NCBI GenBank assembly: GCA_934663655.1
Contig: CAKUKT010000082.1
Span: 1 to 9,547, forward strand
Direction: 5' to 3'
DNA length: 9,547 bases
Source of the DNA: an uncultured Victivallaceae bacterium
GTDB taxonomy: Bacteria > Verrucomicrobiota > Lentisphaeria > Victivallales > Victivallaceae
Within the stretch, counting starts at the first letter, position 1. Every line of letters begins with the position of its first letter. The position numbers and the translations under genes are program-made. Shown here in pieces: positions 5,964 to 9,547 of this stretch. A model generated the notes under the pieces. That model was not told the origin of the DNA, made no database searches, and worked only from the letters and a program-made list of their open reading frames with translations.

Positions 5964-6941
5964 CTACATAATTTTCAATCCGGGCAGATCCTGAACGTCG
6001 ATGAATCCCTGAACCTTCCGGGCTTCATTGACGACGACAATATCATCAATTTTACGTTCTTCGAGCAATTTCAGCACTTCGACCACCAGCGCATCCGAAC
6101 GCACCGAGACCGGATTAGGGGTCATCACTTCGCCGATTCGGCGGGAGAGGATCCGGTCATCGCGTTCGGCGCCGCGCCGGAAGTCCCCGTCGGTGAAGAT
6201 TCCGAGCAGCACCCCCTCCTCATCGACGACGATTGCCGATCCGCAGCGGGCGTGGCCCATCAGGTAAATTGCCTCGCGCACCGTGGTCTGGGTCCGCACG
6301 ATGGCCGAATGTTCGAGATTGCGCATGATATCGGCGGCGCGCATGGTGACCATCCGGCCGATGGCTCCGCCTGGATGAAGACGCCCGTAATCCGACTTGG
6401 TGAAGCCGCGGGTATCCAGCAGCGTGAGCGCGAGTGCGTCGCCGAGGACGAGCAGGGCGGTAGTGCTGGTGGTCGGAGCAAGGTTGAATGGGCAGGCTTC
6501 GCGCGGCACCGGCATTTCGACGACGAGGTCGCACATGGTTCCGAGGGTCGATGAGGCGCTGGCGGTGATGCCGACAAGTTCGACGCCGAGCCGTTTGGCG
6601 GGGGTCAGCACCACCAGAAGTTCTTCGGTTTCACCGCTGTAGCTGAGCGCGATCAGCAGGTCGTGTTTCTGGATTATTCCCAGATCACCGTGGCGCGCCT
6701 CCACCGGATGCATGAAAACCGCCGGCGTTCCGACGCTGGAGAGGGTGGCGGCGATTTTCTTACCGATGTATCCGGACTTACCGATGCCGGTGAGCACCAC
6801 CTTGCCACCGCGGTCGATCGCCTCCGAACAACACCGCACCAGCTCTTCGAAGGAACCGCTGAGCGCGTCGCGCACCGCTACAACACCCTCGACCTCGATA
6901 TCGAAAACCTCTTTTGCCCGCGCGAGAATGTTTTCAGCCAT
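5964..6941 (-). CDS. kdsD: D-arabinose-5-phosphate isomerase (SIS domain plus two CBS domains)
   Basis: KdsD converts D-ribulose-5-phosphate to D-arabinose-5-phosphate, the first step toward Kdo, the sugar joining lipid A to the LPS core. ATG at 6941 gives 325 residues, close to E. coli KdsD (328); GGAAAGAAG just upstream supports it. The longer open frame to 7025 runs into hisG and is not needed. The SIS domain shows TGIGKSGYIGKK, EARHGDLG, SYSGETEE, MPVPREACPFNLAPT and GRLHPGGAIGR. Lys55, Glu107, Glu148 and His189 fall exactly four residues below the E. coli catalytic set Lys59, Glu111, Glu152 and His193. Two CBS domains follow (about 203-260 and 268-325), the second containing ERKIDDIVVVNEARKVQGFI. 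It starts 19 bp after the hisG stop, so it is cotranscribed with the his genes. A capsule-type paralogue (KpsF) would look alike, but the lptE gene nearby favours the LPS role. Confidence 0.96.
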   Translation of the reverse strand: MAENILARAKEVFDIEVEGVVAVRDALSGSFEELVRCCSEAIDRGGKVVLTGIGKSGYIGKKIAATLSSVGTPAVFMHPVEARHGDLGIIQKHDLLIALSYSGETEELLVVLTPAKRLGVELVGITASASSTLGTMCDLVVEMPVPREACPFNLAPTTSTTALLVLGDALALTLLDTRGFTKSDYGRLHPGGAIGRMVTMRAADIMRNLEHSAIVRTQTTVREAIYLMGHARCGSAIVVDEEGVLLGIFTDGDFRRGAERDDRILSRRIGEVMTPNPVSVRSDALVVEVLKLLEERKIDDIVVVNEARKVQGFIDVQDLPGLKIM

Positions 6942-6960
6942 ATTTCTTCTTTCCGTAATT

Positions 6961-7812
6961 TCAGAGTCGGCAGGAGCGGACGTCGGAGATGATGATGCCG
7001 CGGGCGCCGAGTTCATAAAGTTCATCCATGATCCGATTGCATTCGCTGCGCTTGACCATCGCCTTGACCGCGACCCAGTTCGGGCGGGAGAGGGGGGCGA
7101 TGGTCGGGGATTCGATGCCGGGGGTCAGCTTGGCGGCGGCGTCGAGGAGCGCACGATCGATGTCATATTCCACGATGGCGTAGTCGCGGGCGAGCAGGAT
7201 CCCGCGCATTCTGGCGATCATCCGGGAGACGGTGGGGTGGGTTGCCAGTTCGGCCCGGTTGCCGATCAGCAGCGCTTCGGAGTGAAGCATGGGATCACCG
7301 ACGATTTCAAGGCCGGCTTCACGCAGGGTCGCGCCGGATTCGACGACATCGGCGATGGCGTCGGCGACGCCGAGTTTGATGGAGATTTCCACCGCGCCGT
7401 CGAGCCGGACGATTTCTGCGGTAATACCCATTTCCGCGAGCTTGCCGGCGAGCAGTCCGGGATAGCTGGTGGCGATGCGCTTGCCGTTGAGCGAGGCGGT
7501 ACCGTTGACGGCTTCGCCGCGCGGCAGGGCGAAGCAGAAGCGGGATTTGCCGAAACCGAGCGGGAAGAGTTCCGCGACCTCCGCGCCACTGTCGATCGCG
7601 AGATCCCGGCCGGTTATGCCGCAGTCGATAATACCGCGTCCAACGTAGAGCGCGATGTCCCGCGGTCGCAGAAAGATGAATTCAAGGTGGTTTTCGGGGT
7701 CCTGTACTGCGAGTTCCCGGCCGCTGCGGGTACAGCGGTATCCGGCGGCGCGGAGGAGTTCGACGGCGCCCTCGGAGAGCGCGCCCTTGTTGGGAATGGC
7801 GAACTTTATCAA
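6961..7812 (-). CDS. hisG: ATP phosphoribosyltransferase, long form with C-terminal regulatory domain
   Basis: HisG joins ATP and PRPP to give phosphoribosyl-ATP, the committed and feedback-inhibited step of histidine synthesis. I place the start at TTG 7812, giving 283 residues beginning MIKFAIPNKGALSEG. This matches the usual HisG N-terminus and has AGAAGGA upstream (7830-7824). The open frame continues to 7881, but that extension overlaps hisE and encodes no family sequence. Visible motifs are FLRPRDIALYVGRG, DCGITGRDL, RLDGAVEISIKLGVADAI, and the PRPP-binding signature ADVVESGATLREAGL (about 154-168). After the catalytic domain comes a HisG_C module (about 210-283) containing TPGIESPTIAPLSRPNWVAV and ending SDVRSCRL. 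So this is the homohexameric, histidine-inhibited long type that needs no HisZ. The C-terminal wording is strikingly close to actinobacterial HisG as I remember it. hisE lies 37 bp upstream and kdsD 19 bp downstream. Confidence 0.96.
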   Translation of the reverse strand: MIKFAIPNKGALSEGAVELLRAAGYRCTRSGRELAVQDPENHLEFIFLRPRDIALYVGRGIIDCGITGRDLAIDSGAEVAELFPLGFGKSRFCFALPRGEAVNGTASLNGKRIATSYPGLLAGKLAEMGITAEIVRLDGAVEISIKLGVADAIADVVESGATLREAGLEIVGDPMLHSEALLIGNRAELATHPTVSRMIARMRGILLARDYAIVEYDIDRALLDAAAKLTPGIESPTIAPLSRPNWVAVKAMVKRSECNRIMDELYELGARGIIISDVRSCRL

Positions 7813-7849
7813 AATCAGGAAAATCCTTCTTATATTAAAGCGTTGAAAT

Positions 7850-8113
7850 TCAAAGGTATTTGTAGACGTCCTCAAGTTCAATGCCGCGGTCGAGCATCAT
7901 CACCTGGAGGTGATAGAGCAGCTGGGAGATCTCCTCGGCGGTTTTCTCCCGGCCTTCGTACTCGGCGGCGAGCCATACCTCACCTGCCTCCTCGAGCACT
8001 TTTTTGCCGATGAAATGGGTTCCGCGGGCGAGTTCGCGCACGGTACCGGAATCGGGATCGCGCGCGGCCTGTTTGGCTTTGAGTTCAACGAACAAACTTT
8101 CAAAACTTTTCAT
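7850..8113 (-). CDS. hisE: Phosphoribosyl-ATP pyrophosphohydrolase
   Basis: HisE removes pyrophosphate from phosphoribosyl-ATP to give phosphoribosyl-AMP, step two of histidine synthesis. The 87-residue protein is a stand-alone HisE, not fused to HisI. It has the MazG-like all-helical fold with [15 protein letters not shown] (37-51) carrying the first metal-binding Glu cluster (Glu41, Glu42, Glu45). [16 protein letters not shown] carries the second. The usual ExxD of that second motif reads Glu61-Ile-Ser-Gln64. From memory, mycobacterial HisE also has EEISQLLY, so this is a subtype feature rather than damage. The C-terminal [12 protein letters not shown] is typical. It is the first gene of the minus-strand array, about 85 bases downstream of the predicted promoter start, with only a weak GGAA-type ribosome site. 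Pairing with hisG puts the first two enzymes of the pathway together; no other his genes are in view. Confidence 0.95.
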   Translation of the reverse strand: MKSFESLFVELKAKQAARDPDSGTVRELARGTHFIGKKVLEEAGEVWLAAEYEGREKTAEEISQLLYHLQVMMLDRGIELEDVYKYL

Positions 8114-8194
8114 CGTTTCCGTTCCAGGCCCGGGCGGGCGCTTTTTTGATGACGCACAACCGGTGACCGGTGGGCGAAGATCGTCTTACATCTG

Positions 8195-8210
8195 ATATTA
8201 TGAATAATAT
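8195..8210. promoter_or_regulatory. Perfect 16-bp AT palindrome over the hisE -10
   Basis: ATATTAT-GA-ATAATAT is a perfect 7-bp inverted repeat with a 2-base centre. It overlaps the predicted -10 of the hisE promoter (8206-8211) and would span the transcription start. That is a standard place for a repressor operator. The site is also AT-rich enough to arise by chance, so an operator role is only a proposal. Confidence 0.35.
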
Positions 8211-8234
8211 AAACCATCGGCGGCAAAAATTCAA
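8206..8234 (-). promoter_or_regulatory. Predicted sigma70-type promoter for hisE-hisG-kdsD
   Basis: On the minus strand TTGAAT (8234-8229) and TATATT (8211-8206) are separated by 17 bases. The -10 differs from TATAAT at one position and the -35 from TTGACA at two. Transcription should start near 8199, leaving a leader of about 85 bases before hisE. The T-run just after the -35 resembles the two plus-strand promoters in the same gap. Confidence 0.6.
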
Positions 8235-8235
8235 C

Positions 8236-8245
8236 CGTTGCAACG
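8236..8245. promoter_or_regulatory. 10-bp palindrome beside the hisE -35
   Basis: CGTTGCAACG is a perfect palindrome lying one base upstream of the predicted -35 element of the hisE promoter. It could be a half-site or a small operator; its shortness leaves chance as a real option. Confidence 0.25.
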
Positions 8246-8263
8246 ATATTCAAAACTGATCGT

Positions 8264-8284
8264 TTTTCCCGCCGGGATGGAAAA
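8264..8284. promoter_or_regulatory. Inverted repeat upstream of promoter P1
   Basis: TTTTCC (8264-8269) and GGAAAA (8279-8284) form 6-bp arms separated by 9 bases. The site is centred about 61 bp before the predicted P1 start, and its right arm ends 15 bases before the -35. It corresponds to the better inverted repeat in the second cassette. Confidence 0.4.
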
Positions 8285-8330
8285 TTGCGTAAAAGCAGCT
8301 TGAAATTTTTTTTGACGTGAGATATATTCA
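8274..8330 (+). repeat. Direct-repeat regulatory cassette, copy A
   Basis: This stretch matches 8398-8453 at roughly 45 of 57 aligned positions (hand count, one gap). The longest identical run, CAGCTTGAAATTTTTT (8296-8311), covers the -35. A second, GAGATATATTC (8319-8329), covers the -10. The part upstream of the -35, with GGGAYGGAAA, is also kept, so more than the promoter core is duplicated. Confidence 0.8.
8300..8328 (+). promoter_or_regulatory. Promoter P1 for the divergent secreted-enzyme gene
   Basis: TTGAAA (8300-8305) and TATATT (8323-8328) with 17-base spacing each match the sigma70 consensus at five of six positions. A run of eight T follows the -35 directly. The predicted start near 8335 gives a leader of about 170 bases that contains the whole second cassette. 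Confidence 0.65.
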
Positions 8331-8389
8331 ACTATTGTTCTACAAATTTTCGATCCGGGCAGCGGAGAAATCCAGGAGGTCTGGAGAAC

Positions 8390-8408
8390 ATTTCCGCGGG
8401 ACGGAAAT
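8390..8408. promoter_or_regulatory. Inverted repeat upstream of promoter P2
   Basis: ATTTCCG (8390-8396) and CGGAAAT (8402-8408) are perfect 7-bp inverted arms around CGGGA. The centre lies about 59 bp before the predicted P2 start, the usual position of an activator that contacts the polymerase alpha subunit. For P1, the same site acts from inside the transcribed region and could block elongation. The regulator is not in the window. Confidence 0.45.
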
Positions 8409-8453
8409 TTAAGCGAAAACAGCTTGAAATTTTTTCTGTGGGAGATATATTCC
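8398..8453 (+). repeat. Direct-repeat regulatory cassette, copy B
   Basis: This is the second copy, offset 124 bp from copy A (123 after a one-base gap in the spacer). Distances between inverted repeat, -35 and -10 are nearly the same in both copies, which suggests duplication of a working unit rather than chance AT-rich similarity. Confidence 0.8.
8424..8451 (+). promoter_or_regulatory. Promoter P2 for the divergent secreted-enzyme gene
   Basis: TTGAAA (8424-8429) and TATATT (8446-8451) are spaced 16 bases apart, each matching consensus at five of six positions, with a T-run after the -35. The predicted start near 8458 leaves a leader of about 46 bases before the ATG at 8504. Confidence 0.7.
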
Positions 8454-8503
8454 ATTATATCTGCTCAGCCAAACCGCGTCCTAAAACTACGGAGAAACAA
8501 AGG

Positions 8504-9547
8504 ATGACAAGAGATCGATTCCCCTGTCGGGCCGTCGCGCTTTTCGCGTCGCTGGTTGCCGTCGCGCTGGTTCCGGTTGTCGCCGCCGAACCGGTCAGTG
8601 ACGAGGAGTGGAGCCGGATGTGCGAGGCGGCGAAGAACCGCCCGCGCCAGGTGATTTACGAGAACGACGGTGATGATTGTCTGGTCTTTCCGAAGAACCG
8701 CGAGAAATCGATTGCCAACTGGCTTGATCTGCGCACCAGTTACCTCAAGAACACCGAGGTGGACACGGTTTTCTACACTCCGACGGAGGCGGGGTTCGGG
8801 CATGTTTCGCTGAAGATTAAAAATGCAGATCCGCTGATGGTCAAATTCGGTCCGGAAGACAACCGGGTGAACCTCACCCCATGGCTGTTTGAGCAGGGAA
8901 CCGACACGCTGACCGAACAGATCAAATACGCGCGCGAAAATGATCTGGAAATTTTCGTCGATGTGCGGATGAACGATGTGCACGATGTCGCCGACCGACC
9001 GGGGGCGCCTCATATTCTCTTTCCTCCCTTCAAGCGCAAGCATCCGGAACTGCTTTTCGGCAGCTGGGACAAGCCGTCTCCGTATGGGGCGTGGAGTTCG
9101 CTTGATTACGGGCAGAAGGCGGTGCAGGACTATTTTATCGCTCATGTTGGGGAGATTCTGGAAAAGTACGATGTCGATGGTCTGAGTCTGGACTTCTTCC
9201 GCCAGCCGAACCTGTTCAAATCGGTAGCCTGGGGAAAAAAGGTGAGTCCGGAGGAGCGCGAGATCATGACCCGGCTTATGCGTGAAGTCCGGCGGCTCGC
9301 CGATAAATACGGACGTATGCGCGGTCGTCCGGTGCTGATCGCGATCCGGGTGCCCGATTCGGTCGATTACTGCATGGAAATGGGCGTTGATCTGGAGACC
9401 TGGTTCCGGGATGGGCTGGTCGACATGATGATCGCCGCCGGAAATTTCCACCTCAATCCCTGGAAATACTCCGCCGAACTCTGCAAAAAATACGGCGTGA
9501 AATTCTACGCTTCGATCGATATGCCGCAGTTCACTCCCTCCTCCGGA
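8504..9547 (+). CDS. Secreted TIM-barrel glycoside-hydrolase-like protein (GHL10-like; C-terminus cut by window edge)
   Basis: ATG at 8504 opens a frame that stays open to the window end (348 residues, no stop). GGAG at 8491-8494 sits nine bases upstream. A Sec signal peptide covers residues 1-28 (Ala-Ala before EP), so the product is exported. Barrel-strand landmarks are EIFVDVRMNDVHD (149-161), HPELLFGSWDKPSPYGAWSS (180-199) and YDVDGLSLDFFRQP (222-235). RPVLIAIRVPDS (275-286) and DGLVDMMIAAGNFH (303-316) follow. The DG-x-x-x-D-F-F-R block at strand 4 places Asp230 where glycosyl-hydrolase-like COG1649 and PVC-type proteins keep a conserved Asp. This pattern recalls proteins annotated 'family 10 glycosylhydrolase' in Lentisphaerota and Planctomycetota. 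Substrate cannot be told; a polysaccharide role is plausible. It is the only plus-strand gene and has two tandem promoters, so it is regulated apart from the housekeeping array. Confidence 0.8.
   Translation, partial: MTRDRFPCRAVALFASLVAVALVPVVAAEPVSDEEWSRMCEAAKNRPRQVIYENDGDDCLVFPKNREKSIANWLDLRTSYLKNTEVDTVFYTPTEAGFGHVSLKIKNADPLMVKFGPEDNRVNLTPWLFEQGTDTLTEQIKYARENDLEIFVDVRMNDVHDVADRPGAPHILFPPFKRKHPELLFGSWDKPSPYGAWSSLDYGQKAVQDYFIAHVGEILEKYDVDGLSLDFFRQPNLFKSVAWGKKVSPEEREIMTRLMREVRRLADKYGRMRGRPVLIAIRVPDSVDYCMEMGVDLETWFRDGLVDMMIAAGNFHLNPWKYSAELCKKYGVKFYASIDMPQFTPSSG

Noticed and set aside
6942..7025. N-terminal extension of kdsD to 7025
   Set aside because: It overlaps the 3' end of hisG and adds a Ser/Ala/Pro-rich stretch. 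The ATG at 6941 has a good ribosome site and gives the expected length.
7813..7881. N-terminal extension of hisG to a TTG at 7881
   Set aside because: The extra 23 residues overlap hisE and do not resemble HisG. The TTG at 7812 matches the family start and has AGAAGGA upstream.
6712..8013. 433-codon plus-strand open frame across kdsD, hisG and hisE
   Set aside because: It runs antisense through three well-conserved genes; the Asp/Gly/Glu-rich translation is the mirror of their codon bias and shows no family motif.
8128..8147. GC-rich palindrome followed by six T on the plus strand (terminator-like)
   Set aside because: The usable stem is only about 4 bp with a short loop. It lies in the hisE leader on the wrong strand to end the his transcript, and no plus-strand gene precedes it.
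8231..8455. Two short minus-strand frames (8110-8331 and 8231-8455) with similar peptides such as EYIS-x-x-K-x-F
   Set aside because: The peptide similarity only reflects the DNA direct repeat. The frames lie over plus-strand promoters, so a coding role is not supported.
8465..9451. 328-codon minus-strand open frame opposite the plus-strand secreted enzyme
   Set aside because: It is antisense to a gene with a signal peptide, a good ribosome site and recognisable barrel motifs. Its translation is His/Arg/Pro-rich with no domain, as expected for a shadow frame in GC-rich DNA.
1..9547. CRISPR arrays, tRNA/rRNA genes, insertion sequences, phage or toxin-antitoxin systems
   Set aside because: I looked for repeat-spacer periodicity, transposase or integrase motifs, terminal inverted repeats and tRNA-like folds and saw none. 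Apart from the duplicated regulatory cassette the window is a conventional chromosomal region.

Overview
The window is a GC-rich bacterial segment. Eleven genes lie head to tail on the minus strand (about 1-8113). One divergent secreted-enzyme gene on the plus strand (8504 onward) runs off the right edge. A 390-bp, comparatively AT-rich regulatory region separates the two directions. The host is Gram-negative: it encodes a Kdo-pathway isomerase (KdsD), an LPS-assembly lipoprotein (LptE) and several Sec signal peptides. The plus-strand protein resembles the TIM-barrel 'family 10 glycosyl hydrolase-like' proteins I associate with Lentisphaerota and Planctomycetota. A Victivallis-like PVC bacterium is therefore my best guess for the host, but that is inference, not proof.

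Minus strand, in order of transcription (right to left): hisE and hisG (first steps of histidine synthesis); kdsD (arabinose-5-phosphate isomerase); a periplasmic TPR/BamD-like protein whose stop overlaps the start of lptE; a 192-bp gap; ktrB, a 22-codon mini-ORF and ktrA (K+ uptake channel and its RCK gating subunit); a HIT-family nucleotide hydrolase; an unrecognised secreted helical protein; and folD (one-carbon metabolism), whose C-terminus is cut by the left edge. Intergenic gaps are mostly short or overlapping, so transcription in one or a few long units is likely. I saw no convincing rho-independent terminator inside the array.

Functionally the array mixes housekeeping metabolism (his, fol, HIT) with envelope biogenesis (kdsD, the TPR protein, lptE) and ion homeostasis (ktrAB).

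The most unusual structure is in the divergent region 8114-8503. Two imperfect direct-repeat cassettes, 124 bp apart, each carry an inverted repeat centred near -60 followed by a good sigma70-type promoter. Both read into the glycoside-hydrolase-like gene. A third, related promoter reads the other way into hisE, with palindromes over its -10 and beside its -35. Two further items deserve attention. The mini-ORF is stitched between ktrB and ktrA by ATGA overlaps on both sides. The ktrB leader holds two copies of its own Shine-Dalgarno sequence competing for one complementary segment.
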